The notes under the pieces were generated by a model. It saw only the letters and a list, made by a program, of their open reading frames with translations. It was not told the DNA's origin and did not search any database. Shown here in pieces: positions 17,266 through 26,796 of a stretch of DNA of 64,000 bases (position 1 is the stretch's first letter; each line of letters begins with the position of its first letter). The stretch comes from Flavilitoribacter sp020436695. Lineage in GTDB: Bacteria > Bacteroidota > Bacteroidia > Chitinophagales > Saprospiraceae. The DNA is taken from NCBI GenBank assembly GCA_041392665.1, contig JAWKLQ010000023.1:1-64000 (forward strand). Reading direction: 5' to 3'. The position numbers were made by a program, and so were the translations under genes.

Positions 17266-17815
17266 TCATAGTATACCACAGCGGTTTCTGGTAACCAACC
17301 GGGAGGATCTTTACCTCAACCTCTTTTTTCTGGGGTTCATCCTGCATACGGTTTTTTACTCGCTTACCGCTACCCGCTTCCCTTATATCCTGGGGCAGGG
17401 CTTTCAGTCGATCGGGCTGGTGCTCCTGTTCTACTGCGGTTATATGCTGATGCGGTGGAAGTTCGAATCGGCCTACTTCCGACTGTTTTTTACGCTTTAC
17501 CTCATCTGGTTGTTTGGGGTAGTCATACGAGGAGGGGGGCTCAGTTATGGCCTGATAAAATCATATTTGTTCCAGGCCTGGTTCGGCGGCATGCTGTATC
17601 TCGTGCCGCTCATCGCACTTTTACCCCGCAATCTGTACTACTATAAGAAATTCTTTGATCTGATCATTGTCCTGGCTGCGGTCCATCTGGCCTTGGATAT
17701 TGTATTTATAGGTGATCTGATGGCTGCTCCCGATCTGGACGAGGAACTGGTGGGCAAATCGGCAGTAGAAGTGTTCTCCCGTACCCTGGGGATACCCACG
17801 GGTTTATCCTGTTGA
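17249..17815 (+). CDS. Wzy-like O-antigen/EPS polymerase, N-terminal part (frameshifted)
   Basis: 188 codons with about five hydrophobic helices (LFFLGFILHTVFYSL, IGLVLLFYCGYMLM, LFFTLYLIWLFGVVI and others). The frame ends RTLGIPTGLSC-stop, but the other frame continues across the same bases as GFILLTYPYHSRKRLFF. Restoring one base in the GGGTTT run at 17800-17805 joins the two into a single protein of about 435 residues, the normal size of a polymerase/ligase of this group. The gene overlaps the upstream glycosyltransferase by 17 bases. Whether the shift is real or a consensus error is not decidable here. Confidence 0.6.
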   Translation: MEQRLDHSIPQRFLVTNREDLYLNLFFLGFILHTVFYSLTATRFPYILGQGFQSIGLVLLFYCGYMLMRWKFESAYFRLFFTLYLIWLFGVVIRGGGLSYGLIKSYLFQAWFGGMLYLVPLIALLPRNLYYYKKFFDLIIVLAAVHLALDIVFIGDLMAAPDLDEELVGKSAVEVFSRTLGIPTGLSC

Positions 17816-18555
17816 CGTATCCCTATCATAGCCGCAAACGGCTCTTCTTTTCGATCTTTACCCTGTTCCTGATCATCATTTTCGGGATTATGCGCGCCAG
17901 GCGGGGACTGATCCTCATGGCCAGCCTGCCGCTGATGTTCAGCTATATCATGTATCTCTACCGGAGCAATTTCAAGATGAAAAGCCTGATGATCATTGCT
18001 ACGGTAATGGGGGCATTGCTGCTCAATGCCTACGCCATCCGCGTATTTAATAACGGCAGTATGTTCCAGTATCTGAACGAAAGAGCACTGGAAGATACCC
18101 GTACCGGAGTGGAGGTGCGCTTTTATCACGACTTTGGCATGCTCGACTGGGTAGTGGGCCGTGGTATAAACGGCAAGTATTACTGTCCGGAAGTGCCGTC
18201 ACCGAACGATGTACATGGTTACCGGGAGGTGATCGAAACCGATTTTCTACAGATCATACTCAAGGGAGGACTCATCAGCCTGGGACTACTTATGGCCATA
18301 CTGGTACCGGCCATGCTCATTGGTTTTTTTCAGTCCAATAACCTGCTGGCCAAAGCATCGAGTATCTGGATATTCCTGGCCATCCTGAATATGTATCCTT
18401 CAACGGTGAATACCTTCACCATGAACTATATTTTGGTATGGATGGCCGTCGGTATCTGTTATTCGAAAACTATCCGCATGATACCCGACGAGGTGTTGGC
18501 CAGGTATTTTCAGTATGGCTTCCAGTCCATCGCAACGTATAAATTGGAAAAATGA
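17812..18555 (+). CDS. Wzy-like O-antigen/EPS polymerase, C-terminal part (frameshifted)
   Basis: The second half of the same polymerase; its first in-frame start would be TTG at 17812. It contains more membrane helices and the large periplasmic loop typical of Wzy/WaaL-like proteins, with VRFYHDFGMLDWVVGRGING and YREVIETDFLQIILKGG. The D-x-x-G-H-style region of ligases is not obvious, so polymerase is more likely than ligase. It overlaps the next glycosyltransferase by four bases (ATGA). Sequence quality inside this part is good. Confidence 0.6.
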   Translation: MTYPYHSRKRLFFSIFTLFLIIIFGIMRARRGLILMASLPLMFSYIMYLYRSNFKMKSLMIIATVMGALLLNAYAIRVFNNGSMFQYLNERALEDTRTGVEVRFYHDFGMLDWVVGRGINGKYYCPEVPSPNDVHGYREVIETDFLQIILKGGLISLGLLMAILVPAMLIGFFQSNNLLAKASSIWIFLAILNMYPSTVNTFTMNYILVWMAVGICYSKTIRMIPDEVLARYFQYGFQSIATYKLEK

Positions 18556-19883
18556 CAACACCAAAAGTTCTGGTTGTCGGCCAGCCCTTTACCCGGCATA
18601 CCGGCGGCGGCATTACTTTATCGAATCTGTTTGCCGGATGGGATCCGGATAAATTGGCGGTGGCCTGTGTCGATAATTTATTTGAAGGTAATATCGATAC
18701 CAGTGTTACGGACAATTATTACCGGCTGGGAGAGAAAGAGCATAAGTGGGCCTTTCCACTCAGTCTGATCAAGAAGAAATATCCTTCTGGGCCGGTTACT
18801 TTCGAAGAAAGGCAGGGCGGTCAAAAAAGTACGGAGAGTACAAAACGCAGCCTGCGGGTTCGCCTGATCATGGATTACTTTTTCCCCTTCCTGCAGTTTA
18901 TCGGCGTTTTTCATCTCCTTTCCCGGATTGTCATGTCGGATGAGCTGAAGCACTGGCTGGATGAATACGATCCGGATGTGATCTACGCGCAGGCGCCCAC
19001 CCGAGAGATGGTACTGTTCTGCATCGCCATCCACGATTATCTAAAAAAGCCGATGATCTATCACGTGATGGACGACTGGCCCTCTACTATCGGTAGTGAC
19101 GGTTTGTTCAAAAATTACTGGAAAAAAGTGGTGGAGAGAGATCTGAAAACGCTGCTGGGCCGAACCGATGTATTCATGAGTATCAGCGATTTTATGTCGG
19201 AGGAATATAAACGCCGTTACGGTCGTGATTCCGTTGCTTTTCACAACCCGATCGAGATCGATTTCTGGAAAAAATACCAGCGTACCGATTACGCGCTGGC
19301 AGAATGTCCGAATATCCTTTATGCCGGCCGTACCGGGCTGGGGATCGATTCCTCTCTGGTAACGGTGGCACAGGCTGTGGCAAAAGTAAATAAGGAACTG
19401 GGCACTGCCGTTCGGTTTACTTTGCAAACGGGCACCAAACCGGATTGGATAGATCAATACGATTGTGTGTATCACAATTCTTTTGTGCCCTATGAAGAAC
19501 TGCCCCGCGTGTTCTCCGGTGCAGATTTTCTGTTGTTGCCCTACGATTTTTCGGATCAGGCGCTTAAGTTCATTAAATACTCCATGCCGACAAAGGCGCC
19601 GGAATTCATGGTGAGCGGTACGCCCATCATCATATTCGGGCCCGATCAGACTGCACTGGTAAATTATGCACGGGCCTACAACTGGGCGGAGGTAGTTACC
19701 CGGAACAGCGTAGAAGTGCTGGCTGACCGGATCAAACATTTGGTGCAAAACGAAAGTATGCGCCGCCGGATCGCTCTGAAGGCTGTCGAGGTAGCGGAAA
19801 GCCGGCATGATGCCCGGGAGATCACCCGGGCCTTTAGTGGTATCATCTGCTCGCTTGAAGGACAACAGGCACTGGTAGGATAA
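18552..19883 (+). CDS. glycosyltransferase, GT-B fold (GT4-like)
   Basis: A 443-residue protein starting MTTPKVLVVGQPFTRHTGGG, with a glycine-rich N-terminal loop. Central blocks are DVIYAQAPTREM and YHVMDDWPSTIGSDG; the donor side has PNILYAGRTGLGIDSS, SFVPYEELPRVFSGADFLLL and PEFMVSGTPIIIFGPD. The EX7E motif is degenerate. No membrane span is seen. It is coupled to the polymerase gene by an ATGA overlap, so it belongs to the same assembly operon. Sugar specificity is not predictable. Confidence 0.78.
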   Translation: MTTPKVLVVGQPFTRHTGGGITLSNLFAGWDPDKLAVACVDNLFEGNIDTSVTDNYYRLGEKEHKWAFPLSLIKKKYPSGPVTFEERQGGQKSTESTKRSLRVRLIMDYFFPFLQFIGVFHLLSRIVMSDELKHWLDEYDPDVIYAQAPTREMVLFCIAIHDYLKKPMIYHVMDDWPSTIGSDGLFKNYWKKVVERDLKTLLGRTDVFMSISDFMSEEYKRRYGRDSVAFHNPIEIDFWKKYQRTDYALAECPNILYAGRTGLGIDSSLVTVAQAVAKVNKELGTAVRFTLQTGTKPDWIDQYDCVYHNSFVPYEELPRVFSGADFLLLPYDFSDQALKFIKYSMPTKAPEFMVSGTPIIIFGPDQTALVNYARAYNWAEVVTRNSVEVLADRIKHLVQNESMRRRIALKAVEVAESRHDAREITRAFSGIICSLEGQQALVG

Positions 19884-19954
19884 TAGCGCTGCCACAAGAT
19901 CACGAAACGACAATCCCGGAATTTTGAAACCTAAAGAGTAAAAATCTGTATACG

Positions 19955-20815
19955 ATGAGAATCGGAGTATTGATTGCTTCATTCAACCGAAAGGAAAAAA
20001 CCATGGCCTGCATTCAGGGGCTGATGGATCAGAAACTTCCGGAAGATATTCAGCTGGAAATACATCTGACTGATGATGCTTCTCCGGACGGAACGGCAGA
20101 AGCGGTAAGCAAAGCGTTCCCAACGGCCAATGTTTATCATGGCAATGGCCATTATTACTGGGCGGGAGGTATGCGAAATTCCTGGAAAAATGCCCTGACC
20201 AGCCAACCGGATTATTATCTGCTGTTGAATGATGACGTTTTGCTGCTGGATGATGCCATCGCCCGTTTGGTGGCCTGTAACCGACAGTATTATCAGGAAA
20301 ATAATAAATACGCGATCAGTGTAGGCCCTACGAAAGATAAGCAAACCGGTAAGGTCTCTTACGGAGGTCGAAACCTTGTTTCCAAATACCGGCCCCAGTA
20401 CTTTCTGGTATATTCGGATGATCAATACATTGAGTGTGATCTGGGCGACGGCAATATCATGCTGGTGCCCTCGGCGGTGAGTGATAAGGTCGGAATACTA
20501 TCGGATGAATGGACACACGGTATTGCAGATCACGACTATACCTACCGCGCGAAAAAAGCCGGTTTTTCGCTGATCGCAGCCCCGGGTTTTTATGGCTACT
20601 GTACCTACGACAAAGGAAAAGGATGGAAATCCGGGAACGTAAAGCTTACAGACCGGATCAAATACTTATACAGCCCCACCGGATTACAATACAAGGAATA
20701 TCTGACGTACATACGTCGCTATTATCCATACGATCTGCCGCTATCCTTTTTGAAACTCTGGACCAAGACCCTTTTTCCATTCGTCTACGATGCCTTTAAG
20801 AAAGAACCATCGTAA
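19955..20815 (+). CDS. glycosyltransferase family 2 (rhamnosyltransferase-like)
   Basis: A 286-residue GT-A enzyme. The N-terminus is MRIGVLIASFNRKEKTMACI, followed by LTDDASPDGTAEAV and the metal-binding LLLNDDVLLLD (DxD-type). GNGHYYWAGGMRNSWKNAL and DGNIMLVP are typical of the GT2 subgroup often annotated as rhamnosyltransferases. SDEWTHGIADHDYTYRAKKA supplies the likely catalytic acidic residues. It is cytoplasmic and the only clear GT2 in the locus; the others are GT-B. Donor unconfirmed. Confidence 0.85.
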   Translation: MRIGVLIASFNRKEKTMACIQGLMDQKLPEDIQLEIHLTDDASPDGTAEAVSKAFPTANVYHGNGHYYWAGGMRNSWKNALTSQPDYYLLLNDDVLLLDDAIARLVACNRQYYQENNKYAISVGPTKDKQTGKVSYGGRNLVSKYRPQYFLVYSDDQYIECDLGDGNIMLVPSAVSDKVGILSDEWTHGIADHDYTYRAKKAGFSLIAAPGFYGYCTYDKGKGWKSGNVKLTDRIKYLYSPTGLQYKEYLTYIRRYYPYDLPLSFLKLWTKTLFPFVYDAFKKEPS

Positions 20816-20907
20816 CTACAGCTGATGATATTTAAGCTGCCGAATGACGGAGAGACCCGGCATTGGCAGGAGCACAATATTGAACATCTTATTAAGGAAT
20901 TAATCTT

Positions 20908-22047
20908 ATGAACGACAGTATGACCCAGGCCCCTCCAAAACCTAGTAAAAGGCTCCAGGGCTTGTTGATCAACGTGCCCCATCTCGACCGGCCCGGCGGT
21001 GTGAGAGAGATCTATAAGATCCTGGATCTGGAAAAGCACGGTATCGGCCAGTATTTCTTTATTCATCCAAAGCCCGAGCGGGAGACCGCAAAATGGCAGG
21101 TCGGCATCAGACTGGTAAAGCGCTATCTGAAATTTTACAAACGGGTAGGAGAAATGGAAATGGTGCTGATCAATCCGTCTTTGGGCTGGAAGTCTTTTCT
21201 GAGGGATGCCATGTTCGCTTACATCACCCAGCTCCGGGGTAAAAAACTGGTAGTGTTCTGGCACGGCTGGCTGGAGGAATACGAGCGTAAGATCAAGAAT
21301 TCCTGGCTGCTACGGGCCTGCTTTTCCAAGACCTTTGCGAATGCCGACGGGCTGATCGTACTGGGGTCGATCTTCAAGGATAAACTGACCCAGTTGATCC
21401 CCTCCGGCGAGATCCCGACGCTGCATTTTCTGAATATCGCGGACGATACCTTTTTGAAAAATTTCGATCTGGAAAAGGAACTGGATCGCCGGGAACAGAA
21501 AGAAAAATTCACCATGCTTTTTCTGGCCCGGATGGTGAAAGAAAAGGGGGTATACATTGCCATCGATGCTTTTCGTCAGGCAGCGTTGGAAATGCCCGAT
21601 AAGGAGCTGGAACTCATTATAGCCGGCGACGGCAATGAGTTGGGCAAAGTGAAAAAATACGTGAGTGATAATAAGATCCCCAATGTTATATTTCCCGGTT
21701 TCGTACGGGGTACCGTAAAGCACGAAACCCTGGCCAAGGCCGATCTTTTTCTGTTTCCGACCTATTATCCCGAAGGCTTGCCTCTGTCAGTACTGGAGGC
21801 CATGCTTTATGGTATGCCGGTGATCACCCGGCCGGTCGGCGGTTTGCCGGATATCCTGCACAATGAGGAGCACGGATATATTATCGATTCGAAAGAACCG
21901 GCAGACTTTGTGGGAGCGATCAAGAATCTGGTACGCGACCGTGAACTCTACCGTAGCATTTGCCGGAACAATCACGAATTCGCCACCAACAATGTGATCA
22001 ACGCTAAAGCGACACAATCGCTTTCCAATTTTCTGGAGACGATCTAA
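20908..22047 (+). CDS. glycosyltransferase family 4
   Basis: A 379-residue GT-B protein. N-terminal signature GLLINVPHLDRPGGVREIY, middle block VFWHGWLEEYERKIKN, inter-domain strand FTMLFLARMVKEKGVYIAID, and the donor site YYPEGLPLSVLEAMLYGMPV then ITRPVGGLPDIL, with a good E-x7-E motif. It is the last intact glycosyltransferase before the frameshifted oxidoreductase. It may be one of the later-acting transferases, but gene order alone does not fix this. Confidence 0.88.
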   Translation: MNDSMTQAPPKPSKRLQGLLINVPHLDRPGGVREIYKILDLEKHGIGQYFFIHPKPERETAKWQVGIRLVKRYLKFYKRVGEMEMVLINPSLGWKSFLRDAMFAYITQLRGKKLVVFWHGWLEEYERKIKNSWLLRACFSKTFANADGLIVLGSIFKDKLTQLIPSGEIPTLHFLNIADDTFLKNFDLEKELDRREQKEKFTMLFLARMVKEKGVYIAIDAFRQAALEMPDKELELIIAGDGNELGKVKKYVSDNKIPNVIFPGFVRGTVKHETLAKADLFLFPTYYPEGLPLSVLEAMLYGMPVITRPVGGLPDILHNEEHGYIIDSKEPADFVGAIKNLVRDRELYRSICRNNHEFATNNVINAKATQSLSNFLETI

Positions 22048-22127
22048 GCCATTTTAACGCCTGAAAGTAATATCCAAAACCGTGAAGGTGTGACTCAAGT
22101 TCATACCGGGGATCAAACCATTGAACA

Positions 22128-24285
22128 ATGAAACAACTTATCCAAAATTTTAAGACTGGTGAATTATATGTAGATGAGTTACCGGCACCTTCCATTTCCA
22201 GTGGAATGGTATTAGTACAAAATGATTTCTCACTGATTTGTGCCGGTACGGAAAGAGGTACGATAAAGTGGCGCAGTCCAATCTGTTGGGCAAGGCCAAA
22301 CAGCGACCCGATCTGGTGGCCCAGGTCATTCAGATATCAAAAAGAGGGTCTGGCCGCTACCATCAACAAAGTGCGCACTGACTCGACTCGCTCAAGGGCA
22401 CTGGGGTACAGTACCTCGGCCGGGTGATCGCCTCCATGGATACCAACGGTGCTTTCAAACCGGGTGACCGGGTAGCCTGTGCCGGACAGGACTGTGCCTC
22501 TCACGCGGAGGTGGTAGCCATCCCCGCAAAACCTGGTGGCTGAATCCCCGACAATGTTTCTTCCGAAGAAGCAGCCTTTACTACCTTGGAGCCATCGCAT
22601 TGCAGGGGTCCGTCAGGCCGATCAAACCCTTGGGGAAAAGATTTGCGTGATCGGGCTGGGACTGCTGGGACAGATCACCTGTCAGTTGCTGAAAGCCAAT
22701 GGCTGCGCCGTTTTCGGTATCGATCTGAGCCCGGGTATGGTCGCTCTGGCAAAGGATACGGCGGCTGAAGAGGCCCTGACCCGCAATGATCCGAATCTGA
22801 TGGCTGCCTGTGAGAATTTCACCAATGGTCACGGCTTTGATACCGTTATCATTACGGCCGCAGCTCCATCCAATGACCCGATCGAACTGTCGGCCGAACT
22901 GGCTCGCAAGAAAGGGAAGGTAGTGATGGTTGGCGCAGTGAAAATGGATGTTCCCACCGATCCGCATTTTTACCGCAAGGAACTGGAGCTTCAGAAAATA
23001 TCCTGCTCTTACGGCCCCGGACGTTATGATGTGAATTACAGAAGAGAACGGCCATGACTATCCGTACGCTTACGTACGCTGGACGGAACAACGTAATATG
23101 GAGACCTTCCTCGACCTGTTGTCCCGCCGGGCCATTGATATTAAGCCGCTGATTACCCATGTCTTTGACATTGAAGAAGCGGAAAAAGGCCTATGATCTG
23201 GTCTATGGGCAAGGTTAAGGAAAAACACATCGGCATATTGCTGAAATATCCGCAGCGGGAGGAAGTCAATGTCGATAGATGCCGAGGTGAAAGTAATGCG
23301 CCGCGCGAACAGGTCAATGTCGGCTTCATTGGTGCGGGAAGTTTTGCCCAGAGTTATCTCATCCCTAATGTCAAGGTTTTGGTGCTTCCCTTGATGGTGT
23401 CGTCACCTCACGTGGGATCAGTTCCAGAATGTAGCGGAAAAATTCGGCTTCAACTTCTGTTCTTCCGAGCCCGAAGATGTCTTGCTCTGGAAGGTGACTG
23501 ATGCGATCAATACCGTATTTATTGCAACACGTTTCTGCGGGAATTGACCATCAAGGCCCTGGAGACGGGCAAATCCGTATTTGTGGAAAAACCGCTGGCG
23601 ATGAACGAAGCGGAATTGCAGGAAGTGATCGCTGCCAAAGCAAAGAGTGACCAGTCGGTAATGGTGGGATTTAACCGTCGTTTTGCGCCGGTCAGCCAGG
23701 AGATCAAGGAGGTGTTTCGCAACGCCAGCGAACCACTGGTGGTCAATATTCGCGTCAATGCGGGGCTGATCCGAAAGAGCACTGGATACAGCAGAAAGAG
23801 ATCGGCGGCGGACGCATCATCGGAGAGGTCTGTCACTTCATTGACCTGATGCAATACTTCACGGATGCCGAACCGGTAAAGGTGTATGCCGATTGCATCG
23901 ATACAGGCAATGACCTCATTACACCGGAAGATAATCTGGCAGTAACGGTAAAATTCAGCAACGGTTCCGTTGGGAACCTCACCTATCTGGCCAATGGCGA
24001 TAAAGGGATGCCGAAGGAACTGATCGAAGTATTCGGGGCCGGTATGATCGGCGTGATCAACGATTTCAGGAGCGGCACTATCTATCAGAACAACCGAATC
24101 AATAAACTGAAGTCTTCAGGCAAAGGACACAGCCAGGAGGTGGTCCGGACTCTGCCAGGCCATGAAAGACGGCAAAGGCCGATCGATTTCCGCTCGATCT
24201 GTCTGACGACACTGACTACGCAAGATACTGGATAGCCCTGGCAACCGGGCTGCCCCAGGAAATCAATATCGATCATGTTGGATAA
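22128..24285 (+). pseudogene. bi-domain oxidoreductase (zinc-type ADH + Gfo/Idh/MocA), many frameshifts
   Basis: From the ATG at 22128 (MKQLIQNFKTGELYVDEL) the coding signal continues to the TAA at 24283-24285 but changes frame at least ten times. In order, the pieces give FSLICAGTERG, an ADH nucleotide-binding segment (KICVIGLGLLGQITCQLL), KGKVVMVGAVKMDVP, then a second Rossmann start (VNVGFIGAGSFAQSYLIPNV), GKSVFVEKPLAMNEAE, SVMVGFNRRFAP and GGRIIGEVCHFIDLMQYF. This is the known fusion of a Zn-type alcohol dehydrogenase-like domain with a Gfo/Idh/MocA oxidoreductase found in polysaccharide loci, about 715 residues. Several shifts are one-base changes in homopolymers (for example ATAAAGTG where ATAAAAGTG keeps the frame). 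Either a recent pseudogene or a poor-quality consensus; the intact codon sense between shifts favours the latter. Confidence 0.75.
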
Positions 24286-25483
24286 GGTACAAGCTTCTTT
24301 TGAACGCCTGCGAGGATTACTGCGAGGCTTCCGGATATAAGGGCTGGGATCGTACGACGGACCCTGAACAGCAAGCTCTTTCGGGCATTCGCCGCTGCGC
24401 AACAGCAGGCTGGCGCGTCTGGCCTGGATACAGGGCTTTAAGCGGTCGCCGATCAACCTACGGCCGCTGCTGGGAGTGGAGAAGGATTTCAACCCCAAGG
24501 CCTTAGGACTCTTTTTGTCCAGTTATTGTGCCCTGTACCGGAGGGAGAACAAAGAAGTTTACCTGCAAAAGATCCGCTTTTTTATCGATATATTGCTGGA
24601 GCTGTCCACGCCCGGCTGGAGTGGCCGGTGCTGGGGATATAATTTCGACTGGCAGGCCAGGGCCTTTTTTCAACCCAGGTATACGCCTACCGTAGTAGCC
24701 TCTACATTTATTGCCAACGGCTTGCTGGACGCCTACGAGATACTGGAGGAAAAAGAACTGCTGACCGCTGCGCGCAGCACCTGCGATTTCATAATGAATG
24801 ACCTCAATCGCACCAATGCGGAGGATGGGACTTTTGCTTTTTCCTACTCACCGCTGGATAATAGTGTGGTATTCAATGCTTCTTTACTGGGAAGCAAGTT
24901 GCTGGCCCGGGTGTATCACTACACCGGAGAAGAAAAGCTGATAGACGCGGCCAAAAGCTCAGTAACGTTCTGCTGTAACCACCAGCAGGAAAATGGTGCC
25001 TGGGCCTATGGAACCTACTCTTTTCACCAGTGGATCGATAATTTTCACACGGGCTACAACCTCGAGTGTATCTCCGATTATATGAAATACTCCGGCGATA
25101 CGTCCTATCAGGAGTACGTGAACAAAGGATTTGATTACTATGTCAATACTTTTTTCACGGAAGCAGGTGTCCCGAAATATTATAACAATTCGGTCTATCC
25201 GATCGATATACACGCTCCGGCTCAGTTTATCATCACGCTGATCCGGCTCGATAAATTCGAAGAACACAAGGCTGTGGCTGATCGGGTGCTCAATTGGACC
25301 ATCGACCACATGCAAATGAGAAAAGGATATTTTTCCTTCCAGATCAAGAAGTATTTCAAGTCTGCCGTGCCGTATATGCGGTGGGCACAGGCCTGGATGT
25401 TCTATGCCATGAGCCACTATCTGGAATTGGTATCGGATGGGGTGTTGACCGGTGGATCGGCTGTCCGGACAGAAGGGCATTAA
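24275..25483 (+). pseudogene. alpha/alpha-barrel polysaccharide-locus protein (heparinase/epimerase-like fold), N-terminus frameshifted
   Basis: The gene starts with the ATG at 24275, overlapping the previous stop (ATGTTGGATAA). Its first 65 or so codons are scrambled by frameshifts: pieces of YKGWD, SKLFRAFAAA and RLAWIQGFKRSPINLRP are visible in different frames. From 24476 (GTG) 335 residues are intact. These contain repeated helical hairpins (TPTVVASTFIANGLLDAYE, GSKLLARVYHYTGEEKLIDA, NGAWAYGTYSFHQWIDNFHT, HAPAQFIITLIRL) typical of six-hairpin glycosidase-like barrels. Homologues are often mislabelled as delta-aminolevulinic acid dehydratase; nothing here supports that reaction. Role in the locus unknown. 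Confidence 0.65.
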
Positions 25484-25620
25484 TGGCCATCAGTCCGGGT
25501 GATCCCGGGAAATCCATCCAATACCAAAAAGATCCTTCGCCCCTTTACTGACAACGCTAAAAAACTATCACCCCTTTTGTTCTAGTCAAATGCATTATCT
25601 CACGAACAAACTTGCCCAAA

Positions 25621-26796
25621 ATGAAAATTATCTCTGTAGTTGGTGCGCGGCCTAATTTTATGAAGATCGCACCGTTTATTCGCGCGTTGGAAGCATACCC
25701 GGCGGAGGGTGAAACCATTGAACATATCTTGGTGCATACCGGTCAGCACTATGATGTTCGGATGTCAGAAGCTTTTTTTCAGGCGCTCAATATCCCGGAA
25801 CCCGACATCAACCTACACGTAGGGTCCGGCAGTCATGCCCAGCAACTGGGCAATACGATGATCGAATTTGAAAAAGTACTGGTAACGGAAAAACCGGACT
25901 GGGTAGTGGTGGTAGGCGATGTGAACGCAACCCTGTCCTGCTCGGTGATCGCCAAGCGTCATCGCATTAAAGTTTGTCACATCGAGGCCGGTCTTCGTTC
26001 CGGTGATATGCGCATGCCGGAAGAGATCAACCGTCTGGTAACGGATCGCTTATCCGATCTGCTCCTGACTCCGGACCGGCTTTCATCGGAGAACCTGCGA
26101 CGGGAAGGTACGCCCGAAGAGAAGATCTGTTTTGTAGGAAATATCATGATCGATACCCTGGAATCGAACCGCGATAAAGCCGGCGCCTTATCGATGGAAA
26201 AGATCATCGCCGATAACCTGGCTAAAGACTGTGACTTACCGGCAACGCTCCCACAGGACGATCATTATGCACTGATGACCATGCACCGTCCGTCCAATGT
26301 GGATCATAAGGATATCCTTACGCCCATGATCGAATTCCTGGTCAACGAAGTGGCAAAGGATCAACACCTGATCTGGCCGATCCATCCACGGGCCAGAAAA
26401 CAGTTACAGCAGTTCGGACTGTGGGATATGGTCGTATCTGCGCCCAATCTCATTCTGCTCGAACCGGTAGGTTATCACGAGATGCTGCGGCTCAATATGG
26501 GGGCCCGCATTATGCTGACCGATTCGGGTGGTCTTCAGGAAGAATGTTGCGTGCTGGGTACGCCCTGTCTGACCCTGCGCTGGAATACGGAGCGTCCTAT
26601 CACATTGCGGGAACACGGCGGTGCCAGTATGCTGGTCGGAAATAATATTCAGCGCATCAGGGATTCTTATTACGAGACCCTGTCGATGGATCGTAGTCCC
26701 TCCAGACCTGAATTCTGGGATGGTCACTCCGCCGAAAGAATGGTAAATGCCTTAATGGAAACTCACAAACCAAAGCTCGTAGAAAATGAAAATTGA
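25621..26796 (+). CDS. wecB: UDP-N-acetylglucosamine 2-epimerase (non-hydrolysing)
   Basis: 391 residues from the ATG at 25621 (MKIISVVGARPNFMKIAPFI); a TTG nine bases upstream is less likely. Conserved blocks are HTGQHYD, VVVGDVNATLSC, HIEAGLRSGDMRMPEEINR, LMTMHRPSNVDHKD, LTDSGGLQEECCVLGTPCLT and RWNTERPIT. These contain the acidic residues and histidine used in catalysis in the WecB family. It makes UDP-ManNAc from UDP-GlcNAc. It overlaps the WecG/TagA gene by 11 bases, a tight pair that implies a ManNAc-containing repeat unit. No UDP-ManNAc dehydrogenase is seen in the window. Confidence 0.93.
   Translation: MKIISVVGARPNFMKIAPFIRALEAYPAEGETIEHILVHTGQHYDVRMSEAFFQALNIPEPDINLHVGSGSHAQQLGNTMIEFEKVLVTEKPDWVVVVGDVNATLSCSVIAKRHRIKVCHIEAGLRSGDMRMPEEINRLVTDRLSDLLLTPDRLSSENLRREGTPEEKICFVGNIMIDTLESNRDKAGALSMEKIIADNLAKDCDLPATLPQDDHYALMTMHRPSNVDHKDILTPMIEFLVNEVAKDQHLIWPIHPRARKQLQQFGLWDMVVSAPNLILLEPVGYHEMLRLNMGARIMLTDSGGLQEECCVLGTPCLTLRWNTERPITLREHGGASMLVGNNIQRIRDSYYETLSMDRSPSRPEFWDGHSAERMVNALMETHKPKLVENEN

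Noticed and set aside
19041..19982. A 313-codon minus-strand ORF opposite a glycosyltransferase gene
   Set aside because: It overlaps a gene with clear GT-B motifs and shows no domain of its own.
24275..25483. Delta-aminolevulinic acid dehydratase, a label often given to homologues of this gene
   Set aside because: The sequence shows helical-hairpin barrel repeats and none of the zinc or Schiff-base lysine motifs of HemB.
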